The translations under genes and the position numbers were made by a program. From assembly GCF_014282275.1 (NCBI RefSeq), contig NZ_VFIA01000044.1, positions 1 to 39,788 on the forward strand: 39,788 bases of DNA, read 5' to 3'. The notes under the pieces were generated by a model. It made no database searches. It had not been told where the DNA came from and saw nothing but the letters and a program-made list of their open reading frames with translations. Positions 1-7,715 of this stretch are shown one piece after another. Position 1 is the stretch's first letter. The number at the start of each line of letters is the position of its first letter. The stretch comes from Spirosoma utsteinense (GTDB lineage Bacteria; Bacteroidota; Bacteroidia; Cytophagales; Spirosomataceae).

Positions 1-1
1 C

Positions 2-976
2 CAGCGCCAGCTCAGCCTGAGCTGGCAGGCCAACACCCCCTGGTCCAACCAGAACCAGACCCACGACCTCTACCGCAGCCGCTCGGGACCCAACGGGCCC
101 TTTAACCTCATCGCCCGGGTGCCCGTCACCACCCCGGCCTCCTTCACCTACGTCGATACGGGCGAGGACCGCGTGCTGACCGACGGTAACACGAGTGGGG
201 TGCTGTCGGCCGATTCGAGCTACTGCTACCGGGTGATGACCCGCGGTCAGTACCCCCCCACCGACCCCCGCCTGGCCAGCCTGGGCCTGCTCACCAACTA
301 CTCCCAGATCCAGTGCGCCACCCCCACCGACACCGCCCGGCCCTGCCCCCCCCAGCTCGGACTCGACAGCCTCGACTGTGCCAGTTTGAGCGCCGAGAGC
401 CTCTGCAACCAGACCAGCTTCACCAACAACCTCCGCTGGACACCCACCGGCGGACCCACCTGTGACCCCAACGTGGTGGGTTACAACCTCTACTTTAGTC
501 GCTACGCGGGCGACTCGCTGCGCCTGCTCACCCGGGTGCCCACCCCCACCACCAGCTTCGCCCACGCCAGCCTGACGACGGTGGCGGGCTGCTACTACGT
601 GACGGCCCTCAGCGCCCGGGGCCTCGAGAGCCGCCCCTCCAACACGGTCTGCAACCAGGCCTGTCCCCAGTTTGCCCTGCCCAACGTGTTTACCCCCAAC
701 GGGGACGGCAAGAACGATCTCTTCACCCCCCTGCGGTGCCCGGCCTTCGTCGAGCAGGTGGAGTTCATCGTCTACAACCGGTGGGGGGCCAAGGTCTACC
801 AGAGCACGGGGGCGAGTCTGGCCTGGGACGGGCGCAGCAGCGCGGGGGCGGAGCTACCCAGCGGCTTGTACTACTATCAGGCCAGTGTGCGCTTCGGGCT
901 GCTCGAGCGCAACGCCCCGCCCCTGGTGGTCAAGGGCTGGGTCCAGATCCTGCGCGAAACCGTCAGCCAGCAGTAG
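2..976 (+). CDS. Secreted gliding-type protein with T9SS C-terminal sorting domain (3' part)
   Basis: The reading frame is open from the window edge, so the N-terminus lies outside; about 324 codons are present. Two FN3-like modules can be seen: each has an LYRSR/LYFSR strand, a hydrophobic 'RVP' strand and a Cys-Tyr strand (SYCYRVMTRG, GCYYVTALSARG). The last ~90 residues match the gliding-motility-associated C-terminal domain: NVFTPNGDGKNDLF, then VYNRWGAKVYQS, then WDGRSSAGAELPSGLYYY. In Bacteroidota this domain targets proteins through the type IX secretion system for release or surface anchoring, so an extracellular adhesin or matrix role is inferred. The coding DNA is strikingly C-rich compared with the next genes. 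The upstream architecture is unknown. Confidence 0.9.
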   Translation, partial: QRQLSLSWQANTPWSNQNQTHDLYRSRSGPNGPFNLIARVPVTTPASFTYVDTGEDRVLTDGNTSGVLSADSSYCYRVMTRGQYPPTDPRLASLGLLTNYSQIQCATPTDTARPCPPQLGLDSLDCASLSAESLCNQTSFTNNLRWTPTGGPTCDPNVVGYNLYFSRYAGDSLRLLTRVPTPTTSFAHASLTTVAGCYYVTALSARGLESRPSNTVCNQACPQFALPNVFTPNGDGKNDLFTPLRCPAFVEQVEFIVYNRWGAKVYQSTGASLAWDGRSSAGAELPSGLYYYQASVRFGLLERNAPPLVVKGWVQILRETVSQQ

Positions 977-1025
977 CCTGTACCGGTGTTCTGTACGTAG
1001 CTGAATTACCGGTTATAGAAAACAC

Positions 1026-1064
1026 GATAGCGGGGATAGGCCAATAGGGTCTGTCCCCGCTATT
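1026..1064. terminator. Hairpin between convergent genes
   Basis: A perfect 10-bp inverted repeat (ATAGCGGGGA at 1027-1036, TCCCCGCTAT at 1054-1063) with a 17-nt loop sits between the plus-strand sorting-domain gene and the minus-strand gene ending at 1085. There is no strong T-tract, so a bidirectional terminator is inferred from stem strength and position only. Confidence 0.5.
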
Positions 1065-1084
1065 ATGTTGAGCCTATCATGCAA

Positions 1085-1831
1085 CTACCTCTTTCTCCAG
1101 TGTGACCAAAGCCGCTTTGGTGAATGGTACCCGATTAGAAGCAGGTAGGACTGGGTCAAGTAATACCGTCCATTTCGCTGAACGATCAGATTGCAGTCGA
1201 ACGCAAGTTGGTTGAAATACTCATTTTTAGCCTGATACAATGTCTGCCACTGATCGGTAATATCAGCTTCGTGAGTCGATTCGGGCGGAGAGGAAAGTAC
1301 CAGGCGCTTGTCGATCGTATAGCGATCAGGAATCCGGCGAACTGTCCGAGCGACGTTGAGCGCAAAAGCAACAATATTGGGGGTAAGTGTACCACCCTGA
1401 TGCGTAAAGAGCTGATGCTGAAGCGACAGAATTTGCATGACCCGGGGGGTTGCGGTACGGGTCATAAAGGCATATTGCCGCATAAACCAAAGTGGTCCCA
1501 GCGCATGCCGTAAATAGCGCATCGTTAGTTTAAACCCAACCCGTCGTTGTGCCTGCGTTGTATGCTGGAACGCCAGCCCGCCATATAAAAACGAAATAGG
1601 CCGACGCGAGAAGGGGGTCTTCAACCGGTATTTATTGAACGACTGAAAACCAATGAGCTGGCCCATAGCTGTTCTGGCCATCAATACAGTCGGGTTGTGG
1701 CTAAAATGAGCTTCTTCCAGATAGCCATCATCCATCGGAAATCCCGTTGCTCTGACAAGAGCATAGAGTTCACGGATGGTATCGGGCGATAGCTCGCTGG
1801 CCTCTTGCAGTGTCAGACGAATAGCAGCCAT
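1085..1831 (-). CDS. Hypothetical protein, possibly GNAT-like acyltransferase (248 aa)
   Basis: I do not recognise this gene firmly. The ATG at 1831 (MAAIRLTLQE) is preferred over the ATG at 1885, because the terminator of the preceding gene lies at 1863-1894, between the two candidates. The first ~150 residues have the shape of a GNAT fold: an N-terminal helix-rich part, a strand VLMARTAMGQLIGFQ, and a QRRVGFK stretch resembling the acetyl-CoA pyrophosphate loop. The C-terminal third has no recognisable motif. No signal peptide or membrane segment is seen, so it is probably cytoplasmic. It follows yebC on the same strand but is likely transcribed separately. Function is a weak inference. Confidence 0.75.
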   Translation of the reverse strand: MAAIRLTLQEASELSPDTIRELYALVRATGFPMDDGYLEEAHFSHNPTVLMARTAMGQLIGFQSFNKYRLKTPFSRRPISFLYGGLAFQHTTQAQRRVGFKLTMRYLRHALGPLWFMRQYAFMTRTATPRVMQILSLQHQLFTHQGGTLTPNIVAFALNVARTVRRIPDRYTIDKRLVLSSPPESTHEADITDQWQTLYQAKNEYFNQLAFDCNLIVQRNGRYYLTQSYLLLIGYHSPKRLWSHWRKR

Positions 1832-1862
1832 TCGGGGACGGATTCTTACCATCGGTAAAAAC

Positions 1863-1894
1863 AAAAAACGCCTGCCCGAAAGCAAGCGTTTTTT
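1863..1894 (-). terminator. Rho-independent terminator after yebC
   Basis: On the minus strand a stem (AATAAAAAACGC paired with GCGTTTTTT; arms at 1886-1894 and 1863-1871, extended inward with one mismatch) is followed by a T-rich tract. It lies 17 bp after the yebC stop codon, and the stem is A/T-rich on both sides so it could work in both directions. Confidence 0.8.
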
Positions 1895-1911
1895 ATTGGG
1901 CGTACTCTTTT

Positions 1912-2625
1912 TTACTTCATGTTGTGGTACACCATCTGCACGTCATCGTCTTCTTCGATGCGCTCGATCAGCTTCTCTACGTCGGCAACTTCCTCGTCGG
2001 TCAGTTCTTTATAATCATTGGGAATTCGTTCGAATTCGGCCTGTTTGATCTCGAATCCCTTTTCTTCAAGAAATTTCTGTACCGACCCAAAGGCCGTAAA
2101 CTCGCCATAAATAATGTACTGATTGGCTTCGTCATCGAATTCAAGCTCGTCGCCCCCCACGTCGATCAGTTCCAGTTCAAGCTCGTCGGGGTCGACGCCT
2201 TCGGCCGGAATACGGAACACCGATTTACGGTCGAACATAAAGTCGAGCATCCCCTGTGTGCCAAGGCTACCGCCCAGCTTGTTGAGGTAACTGCGGACGT
2301 TGGCAACGGTTCGGTTGTGGTTATCGGTGGCGGTTTCGATGACGAGCGCTATACCATGCGGGGCGTAGGCTTCGTATACGATCTCTTTATAGTCCTCCTG
2401 CTCTTTGGACGACGCTTTTTTTATGGCCCGATCTACGTTTTCCTTCGGCATGTTGGCCGCTTTGGCGTTCTGGATGATAGCCCGCAGCCGACCGTTCGTG
2501 TCGGGGTCGGGACCACCGCCTTTAACCGCCATAACGATGTCTTTACCAATACGGGTAAAGGTTTTGGCCATCTGGCCCCACCGCTTCATTTTCCGCGCTT
2601 TCCGGTATTCAAACGCTCTTCCCAT
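1912..2625 (-). CDS. yebC: YebC/PmpR family protein (TACO1-like)
   Basis: The start at 2625 gives MGRAFEYRKARKMKRW, the usual N-terminus of Bacteroidota YebC proteins; the longer frame to 2673 adds unrelated residues. The 237 aa match the family length. Family features include the N-terminal basic helix, the NGRLRAIIQNAKAANMPKENVDRAIKKA-type helical domain, the YEAYAPHGIALVIE segment and an acidic C-terminal domain. The family has long been labelled a transcription regulator, but work on YebC and mitochondrial TACO1 points to a role in translation on the ribosome, so the mechanism is open. It lies 77 bp downstream of lysA on the same strand and may share its transcript. Confidence 0.93.
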   Translation of the reverse strand: MGRAFEYRKARKMKRWGQMAKTFTRIGKDIVMAVKGGGPDPDTNGRLRAIIQNAKAANMPKENVDRAIKKASSKEQEDYKEIVYEAYAPHGIALVIETATDNHNRTVANVRSYLNKLGGSLGTQGMLDFMFDRKSVFRIPAEGVDPDELELELIDVGGDELEFDDEANQYIIYGEFTAFGSVQKFLEEKGFEIKQAEFERIPNDYKELTDEEVADVEKLIERIEEDDDVQMVYHNMK

Positions 2626-2702
2626 TGTGTACGAATTTAACGCAGCGATCAGGCAGGTCAGCAGAGGGGACAACCGTGTGGGTGCTCTCCGAAATGCCTT
2701 TT

Positions 2703-3968
2703 CTACCCTGCGTTTACAAGTTTAGTAGTTAGTTCTTCAAAATCAATAATCTCCTGACCGCGTAGCAGGTCGGCCAGCGTATCGCGCTGGCGAATCAGGT
2801 AGGCTGTCTCTTCATAAACCAGCACCTCGGCTGGTCGAAACCGGGCGTTGTACGTCGATGTCATGCTGAAGCCATAGGCACCGGCATTCTCGAACGAGAG
2901 CACATCATCGGGCCGAACTTCGGGCAGTGGCCGATCTGTAGCAAAGGTATCGGTCTCGCAAATGTAGCCGACAACGGTATAGGTATGCTCGGGCCCCTGC
3001 GGGTTCGAAATGTTTTTTATGTCGTGGTAGGCGTCATACATCATGGGCCGGATCAGGTGGTTCAATCCCGAATCGACGGCTACGAACGTACGCGACGGGT
3101 TTTCCTTGACGATGTTGGTTTTCACCAGCAAATGCCCGCACTCGCTGACCAGGAATTTACCCGGCTCGAACCACAGTTCAAGGTCGCGGCCATACTGGTG
3201 GCAAAACCGCTGAAAGGCATCAGACACCTTAGCGCCCAGGTCAACAATGTCAGTAACGTGATCACCGTCTTTGTAGGCCACTTTGAAGCCGCTGCCAAAG
3301 TCGATGAACCGGAGATTCGGGTAATCGGTCGCGAGATCGAACAGCACCTCTGCACCTTTCAGAAACGCATTGGCATTTTTGAAATCCGAACCCGTATGAA
3401 TATGCAGACCAACGACCGGAATCTGGTAGCGCTCTGCCAGCGCCCGGATAGCGGACCGTTGCAGAATCGAGATACCGAATTTGGAATCGGCATGACCGGT
3501 CGAAATTTTGATGTTGCCCCCCTCGGCGATGTGCGGATTGATCCGGATGCTGACCGACACCGAGCTGCCGTACGTCTGCCCGACCCATTCGAGCAATGGC
3601 AGACTATCGACGTTCAGTTGCAGGCCCAGATCGACGGCCTCACGAATTTCATCGAACGATACGCCACTGGGGGTGAACATGATCTGCTCGGGTTCGAACC
3701 CGGCCAGCATACCCATACGGGCTTCGTTGACCGATACTGAATCCATCTCTACCCCCTGCTGCCGCATAAGCTTGAGGATAGACACATTGGTCAGCGCTTT
3801 GGCTGCGTATTTGATTTTCAGGTTGACACCCGAAAATGAAGAGCGGAGCAAGCCGATTTTTTCGATAATTTTGTCGGCATCGTATACGTACAGCGGCAGG
3901 CCGAACTGATCGGCAATAGCGAGGACGTCGACACCCTGAATGCGGTAACCCTGGTCTGACAGTTGCAT
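2703..3968 (-). CDS. lysA: Diaminopimelate decarboxylase (421 aa)
   Basis: This enzyme decarboxylates meso-diaminopimelate to L-lysine, the last step of lysine synthesis, in the cytoplasm with PLP. Visible fold-III decarboxylase features are the PLP lysine K57 in KYAAKA, the HIHTGS segment at 189-194, the GSG phosphate-binding loop at 225-227, EPG at 268-270, the cross-subunit cysteine C337 in CETD, and Y365 in GAYGFSM. The length is normal for LysA. The start at 3968 fits a strong promoter just upstream and leaves only a short leader. It is divergent from the PhoD-like gene (42 bp between starts), and yebC follows. A carboxynorspermidine decarboxylase is the alternative, but the CETD and GAYGFSM segments favour LysA. 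Confidence 0.93.
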   Translation of the reverse strand: MQLSDQGYRIQGVDVLAIADQFGLPLYVYDADKIIEKIGLLRSSFSGVNLKIKYAAKALTNVSILKLMRQQGVEMDSVSVNEARMGMLAGFEPEQIMFTPSGVSFDEIREAVDLGLQLNVDSLPLLEWVGQTYGSSVSVSIRINPHIAEGGNIKISTGHADSKFGISILQRSAIRALAERYQIPVVGLHIHTGSDFKNANAFLKGAEVLFDLATDYPNLRFIDFGSGFKVAYKDGDHVTDIVDLGAKVSDAFQRFCHQYGRDLELWFEPGKFLVSECGHLLVKTNIVKENPSRTFVAVDSGLNHLIRPMMYDAYHDIKNISNPQGPEHTYTVVGYICETDTFATDRPLPEVRPDDVLSFENAGAYGFSMTSTYNARFRPAEVLVYEETAYLIRQRDTLADLLRGQEIIDFEELTTKLVNAG

Positions 3969-3987
3969 AACTCGGAAAAACGAACCG

Positions 3988-4019
3988 CAAAATTACGCCA
4001 TCTTTCCCCCATGACCAAA
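3988..4019 (-). promoter_or_regulatory. lysA promoter (Bacteroidota -33/-7 type)
   Basis: On the minus strand TTTG (4019-4016) and TAATTTTG (3995-3988) are separated by 20 bp, which matches the TTTG / TAnnTTTG promoter of Bacteroidota. The predicted start of transcription is about 13-15 bp before the lysA ATG. The -33 element overlaps the first codons of the divergent phosphatase gene. Confidence 0.7.
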
Positions 4020-5366
4020 ATTCACCCGGTTCTCTTGTGGCTACTGATCGCCAGCCCGTTTTTTTGTTCCGGTCAGACACCCAAATCGCCCAAACCACCT
4101 GCCTCTTCCCTTCAGTCTGGTCCTATGGTAGGGTATTCGGACATGCGGGAGGTCATGCTCTGGGCGCAGACCAACCGACCCGCCCGCGTGCAAATCCGGT
4201 ACCGGGATCAGGCCAACCCGACAAAGGCACATCTGACCAACGAGGTGCTGACAGATCGGAAAGCGGCTTTTACGGCCCACCTGCTCGCCGATCAGGTGGA
4301 ACCCGGAAAAAAGTACACGTACGAACTGTTGCTAGAGGGCCGTCCGGTGAGCCTGCCCTACCCGACACAGTTCCAAACCCAAAGCCTGTGGCAGTTCCGA
4401 ACCGATCCCCCGGCGTTTCGGTTCGGCGTCGGAAGCTGCACCTACGTGGGCGAGGCTGAATACGACCGGCCCGGCAAACCGTACGGAGCCGGTTACGAAA
4501 TTTTTACGGCCCTGGCGGCTCAGAAGCCTGATTTTATGCTCTGGACAGGTGACAATACTTACACCCGGGAAGCCGACTGGAACAGCCGGACGGGCGTACT
4601 GAAACGGTATACCCACACGCGTTCACTACCCGAAATGCAGCCACTGCTGGCCAACGCTCATAACTATGCCATCTGGGACGACCACGACTACGGGCCCGAC
4701 GACTCCGACCGCAGCTACTGGCTCAAAAGCACAACCCTCGATGCGTTCAAGCTATTCTGGGCCAATCCGAATTTCATCTTCGACGAAGGTTGTACCGGAA
4801 CATTTACCTGGAACGACTGCCAGTTTTTCCTGATGGACGACCGGACCTTCCGGGCACCCGACAACATGCCCGATGGCCCCGGAAAAACGTACTATGGAGA
4901 GAAGCAGATGCAATGGCTGATGGACGCCCTAACGACAAGCAAGGCAACGTTCAAATTCATTATTACGGGTGGACAGATCGTCAACCCGGCCAAGGTAGTC
5001 GAAAATTACTCGATTTATGGCACCGAACGCGACCGCCTGTTCAACGCCCTCGCCGAAGCTAAAATACCCGGTTTGCTATTCATCACCGGCGACCGCCACC
5101 ACACAATTTTCCATAAGCTCGACCGCGCCGGAACGTATCCCCTTCATGACCTGACCATTTCGCCCCTTACCTCGGGGCCTGCCAAACCACTCGCCGAAGA
5201 GCTTGCCCAACCTACCTACGTAGATGGTACGCTTGTCACAGACCGAAACTTCGGTATACTCAGCGTGAGCGGCCCCCTGACCGACCGCGTCTTATCCATT
5301 CAGTTTTACGACCAGAAAGGAGTCGAGCGCTGGAGTAGGCAACTGAAAGCGAGCGAATTGAAGTAA
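4011..5366 (+). CDS. PhoD-like alkaline phosphatase/phosphodiesterase, exported (451 aa)
   Basis: The ATG at 4011 gives an N-terminal signal peptide (MTKIHPVLLWLLIASPF); an upstream in-frame ATG at 3963 only adds a polar extension. A Fn3-like N-terminal domain (about 38-130) is followed by a metallophosphatase domain with the PhoD-type motifs GSC at 141-143, GDN at 180-182, DDHDYG at 223-228 and GDRHH at 360-364. These residues bind the catalytic metal ions. PhoD-family enzymes hydrolyse phosphate mono- or diesters in the periplasm, so a role in phosphate scavenging is inferred; the substrate is unknown. The cysteine at 19 is not in a good lipobox. The gene is divergent from lysA and followed by an inverted-repeat element. 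Confidence 0.88.
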   Translation: MTKIHPVLLWLLIASPFFCSGQTPKSPKPPASSLQSGPMVGYSDMREVMLWAQTNRPARVQIRYRDQANPTKAHLTNEVLTDRKAAFTAHLLADQVEPGKKYTYELLLEGRPVSLPYPTQFQTQSLWQFRTDPPAFRFGVGSCTYVGEAEYDRPGKPYGAGYEIFTALAAQKPDFMLWTGDNTYTREADWNSRTGVLKRYTHTRSLPEMQPLLANAHNYAIWDDHDYGPDDSDRSYWLKSTTLDAFKLFWANPNFIFDEGCTGTFTWNDCQFFLMDDRTFRAPDNMPDGPGKTYYGEKQMQWLMDALTTSKATFKFIITGGQIVNPAKVVENYSIYGTERDRLFNALAEAKIPGLLFITGDRHHTIFHKLDRAGTYPLHDLTISPLTSGPAKPLAEELAQPTYVDGTLVTDRNFGILSVSGPLTDRVLSIQFYDQKGVERWSRQLKASELK

Positions 5367-5372
5367 GTAGCC

Positions 5373-5497
5373 AAACCCTGCCAGTGGGCGCAAACCCTGC
5401 CAGTGGCCGAAGGCCCTGGTAGTGGTTGAGCCAAAAAAATCAACCACCCTAATTCATAATCAACCACTACCAGGGCCTTCGGCCACTGGCAGGGTTT
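5373..5497. repeat. BIME-like palindromic element with 38-bp perfect inverted repeat
   Basis: The arms at 5392-5429 and 5460-5497 are perfect reverse complements over 38 bp, separated by a 30-nt A-rich loop. Each arm also has its own dyad (CCAG-GGCC-GAA-GGCC-CTGG). A partial third copy (5373-5390) precedes the left arm as an 18-bp direct repeat with one mismatch. A shorter alternative hairpin pairs 5422-5429 with 5440-5447. The structure recalls REP doublets (BIMEs) mobilised by RAYT transposases, but that origin is inference. It fills the space between the phosphatase and nagB genes and could end or attenuate transcription. Confidence 0.85.
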
Positions 5498-5509
5498 TAA
5501 ACCAACGCG

Positions 5510-6232
5510 ATGACCATTCAAACCTTCCCCGATTACGACGAGTTGTCGCAACACACCGCCGGGCATATGGCGGCCCTTATCAATCAGAAGCCGGATGCGC
5601 TGTTGTGTCTGGCCTCCGGCGATACGCCCACCGGAGCTTTCCACCGGTTTGTGGCACTGGTCAAGGCGGGTCAAGTCGATGTAAGCCGCTGTACGTTCGT
5701 TGGGCTGGACGAGTGGGTCGGGTTTGGGCCGGACGATGCGGGCAGTTGTTCCAACTACGTTTATCGCGACTTATTCCGGCCCCTTGGTCTCCGCGATGAT
5801 CAGGTTCACACCTTCGATGCCAAAGCCAATGACCTTACCGCCGAGTGTGCCCGTATGGATGCGCTGATCGACGGCCGGGGCGGGCTGGATTTGCTCCTTG
5901 TGGGCATGGGTATGAACGGTCATGTTGCCCTCAATGAACCCGGCACACCCTTTACCAACGGCTGTCATGTGGTCGAACTGGCTGAAAGCACCATAACCGT
6001 CGGCCAAAAATACTTCGACAAAGAAACCGTCCTCACCCAGGGCATCACACTCGGCCTGCGCCATCTGACCGGGGCAAAAGACGTTATTCTGCTCGTTAGC
6101 GGGGCAAAAAAAGCCGCCACACTTCATAGCGCCCTGAAAGGTCCTGTTACAGAGCAGGTACCTGCCAGCATCGTTCAGACGCGGCCCAACGTGCGGGTCT
6201 GGATCGATGCCGACGCAGGTAATTTACTCTAG
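5510..6232 (+). CDS. nagB: Glucosamine-6-phosphate deaminase, NagB family (240 aa)
   Basis: NagB converts glucosamine-6-phosphate to fructose-6-phosphate and ammonia, linking amino-sugar breakdown to glycolysis. Visible motifs are the phosphate-binding ASGDTPTG (35-42), LDEW (66-69, equivalent to the LDEY of NagB carrying the proton-shuttle Asp) and GMGMNGHVALNEPG (132-145) with the catalytic His and Glu. The position that is Asp in E. coli NagB (DGH) is Asn136 here; as I recall, Asn also occurs in short Gram-positive NagBs, so this is not evidence of inactivity. 6-phosphogluconolactonase shares the fold but lacks NEPG. No nagA or transporter is adjacent; the next gene is a purine permease, so the locus gives no further clue to substrate. 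Confidence 0.85.
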   Translation: MTIQTFPDYDELSQHTAGHMAALINQKPDALLCLASGDTPTGAFHRFVALVKAGQVDVSRCTFVGLDEWVGFGPDDAGSCSNYVYRDLFRPLGLRDDQVHTFDAKANDLTAECARMDALIDGRGGLDLLLVGMGMNGHVALNEPGTPFTNGCHVVELAESTITVGQKYFDKETVLTQGITLGLRHLTGAKDVILLVSGAKKAATLHSALKGPVTEQVPASIVQTRPNVRVWIDADAGNLL

Positions 6233-6255
6233 AATTGCTTAGTTAGGGATCGACA

Positions 6256-6287
6256 ACGCTGGCAAGTTGAACGAACGTTGCCAGCGT
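6256..6287. repeat. Hairpin between nagB and the purine permease gene
   Basis: A 10-bp perfect inverted repeat (ACGCTGGCAA at 6256-6265, TTGCCAGCGT at 6278-6287) with a 12-nt loop lies 24 bp after the nagB stop and 24 bp before the permease ATG. It has no T-tract, so it may be an attenuator, an RNA-stabilising hairpin or a small repeat. Confidence 0.5.
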
Positions 6288-6311
6288 CAACCGTTTACCT
6301 GCGCCATCTAC

Positions 6312-7628
6312 ATGACCCAAACCCCTACCCTGCCCACCCGCCATACTGAGATTCTCGCGGGTATCTCCACCTTTCTGGCAACGATGTACATCATCATTGT
6401 CAACCCGGCCATTCTTAGCCAGGCGGGATTACCTTTTAGCGGTGTGCTGACGGCCACGATTCTGCTATCATTTTTTTGCAGCCTGATGATGGGGCTCTAT
6501 GCCCGCAACCCGATTGTGGTGGCACCGGGCATGGGCCTGAACGCTTTTTTTACGTTCACGGCCGTCAAAGGAATGGGTATTCAGCCCGAGGTGGCCCTGG
6601 GCGCGGTTTTCTGGGCGGGCATACTGTTCCTGCTGCTTTCGCTGCTCAACGTCCGGTCGGCCATTGTCCGGATCATTCCGCTGCCCTTGCGGTACGCCGT
6701 TTCGGCCGGTATTGGACTGTTTATTACCCTTATTGGCTTTGAGAACGCGAAGTTTATCGTGGCCAATCCCGCTACCCTGGTTAGCATTGCTCCCTTCAGC
6801 GACCCCATTGTTCTGACGTTTGTCTTTGGCCTGCTGCTTACGGCGGTACTGGTCGTGCGCAACGTGCCGGGGGCCATTATCATTGGCATCGTACTGACGA
6901 CACTGGCAGCCTGGCCCATTGGCCGGTACTGGGGCGATGCCTCGGTCGTGAACTTCGGGCAGAAGACGCTGGTAAACTTTCAGGGTATTCTGGCGGCTCC
7001 GGATTTCAGTTTGATCGGTAAGCTGGACCTCATGGGTTCGCTGAAATGGGCCTTATGGCCGGTCATTTTCGCCTTTGCCTTTACCGACCTCTTCGACAGC
7101 CTGTCGACGTTCGTGGGGGTAGCCGAAGCGGGCGGCCTGCAAACGCCCGATGGTGAACCTCGCAATCTAAAGCAGTCGCTACTGACCGATGCCGTGGCTA
7201 CCACACTGGCTGGTCTCCTTGGCACCAGTCCGGGCACCGCCTATATCGAGTCGGCGGTGGGGATTGCGCAGGGAGGGCGAACGGGTCTGACCGCCATTGT
7301 GGCGGGCTGCTGTTTTTTGCCGTTCTTGTTTCTGTCGCCCCTGCTGTCGATCATTCCGGCGATTGCAACAGCCCCCGCGCTGGTGCTGGTGGGCGCGTTC
7401 ATGATGAAGCCCATTACGCGCATCGACTGGGGGCAGTTAGACGACGCGCTACCCGCTTTTCTGGCCCTCGTGCTGATTCCCTTCAGCTATTCGATTACGC
7501 AGGGACTGATCTGGGGATTTCTGTCCTGGACCGTGATTAAAGTAGCGGTGGGCAAAGGCCGTGAGGTACCTCTGGGCCTGTGGATCGTCGACATTTTTTG
7601 TCTGCTGGCCCTGTTTGCCGGACACTGA
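6312..7628 (+). CDS. NCS2-family purine permease, AzgA-like (438 aa)
   Basis: The ATG at 6312 (MTQTPTLPTR) is chosen over a TTG at 6267, which lies inside the upstream hairpin. The protein is almost wholly hydrophobic with about 12-14 membrane segments. AzgA-type signatures are APGMGLNAFF (71-80), the FTDLFDSLSTFVGVAEAGGL stretch and ESAVGIAQGGRTGLTA. Family members import adenine, hypoxanthine or guanine by proton symport across the inner membrane. The next gene, 87 bp downstream, encodes an exported nucleosidase that should release adenine, which supports a purine substrate here. Confidence 0.9.
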   Translation: MTQTPTLPTRHTEILAGISTFLATMYIIIVNPAILSQAGLPFSGVLTATILLSFFCSLMMGLYARNPIVVAPGMGLNAFFTFTAVKGMGIQPEVALGAVFWAGILFLLLSLLNVRSAIVRIIPLPLRYAVSAGIGLFITLIGFENAKFIVANPATLVSIAPFSDPIVLTFVFGLLLTAVLVVRNVPGAIIIGIVLTTLAAWPIGRYWGDASVVNFGQKTLVNFQGILAAPDFSLIGKLDLMGSLKWALWPVIFAFAFTDLFDSLSTFVGVAEAGGLQTPDGEPRNLKQSLLTDAVATTLAGLLGTSPGTAYIESAVGIAQGGRTGLTAIVAGCCFLPFLFLSPLLSIIPAIATAPALVLVGAFMMKPITRIDWGQLDDALPAFLALVLIPFSYSITQGLIWGFLSWTVIKVAVGKGREVPLGLWIVDIFCLLALFAGH

Positions 7629-7715
7629 CTCGGGTTCGTTGGACAATCCCAAGCCATTTCTTCACCCTGCCCTGCCTCCACCGCCTAATCGCTCAGAAAG
7701 TTCTATTATTGTTGC

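Noticed and set aside
1924..2640. Plus-strand open frame (238 codons) opposite yebC
   Set aside because: It mirrors the YebC gene exactly and has no start signal or recognisable domain.
5373..5497. CRISPR array
   Set aside because: The repeats are inverted, unequal in spacing and limited to two arms plus a fragment; there are no spacers and no cas genes in the window.
5510..6232. 6-phosphogluconolactonase instead of glucosamine-6-phosphate deaminase
   Set aside because: The LDEW and GHVALNEPG motifs are those of NagB; the lactonase branch lacks the NEPG segment.
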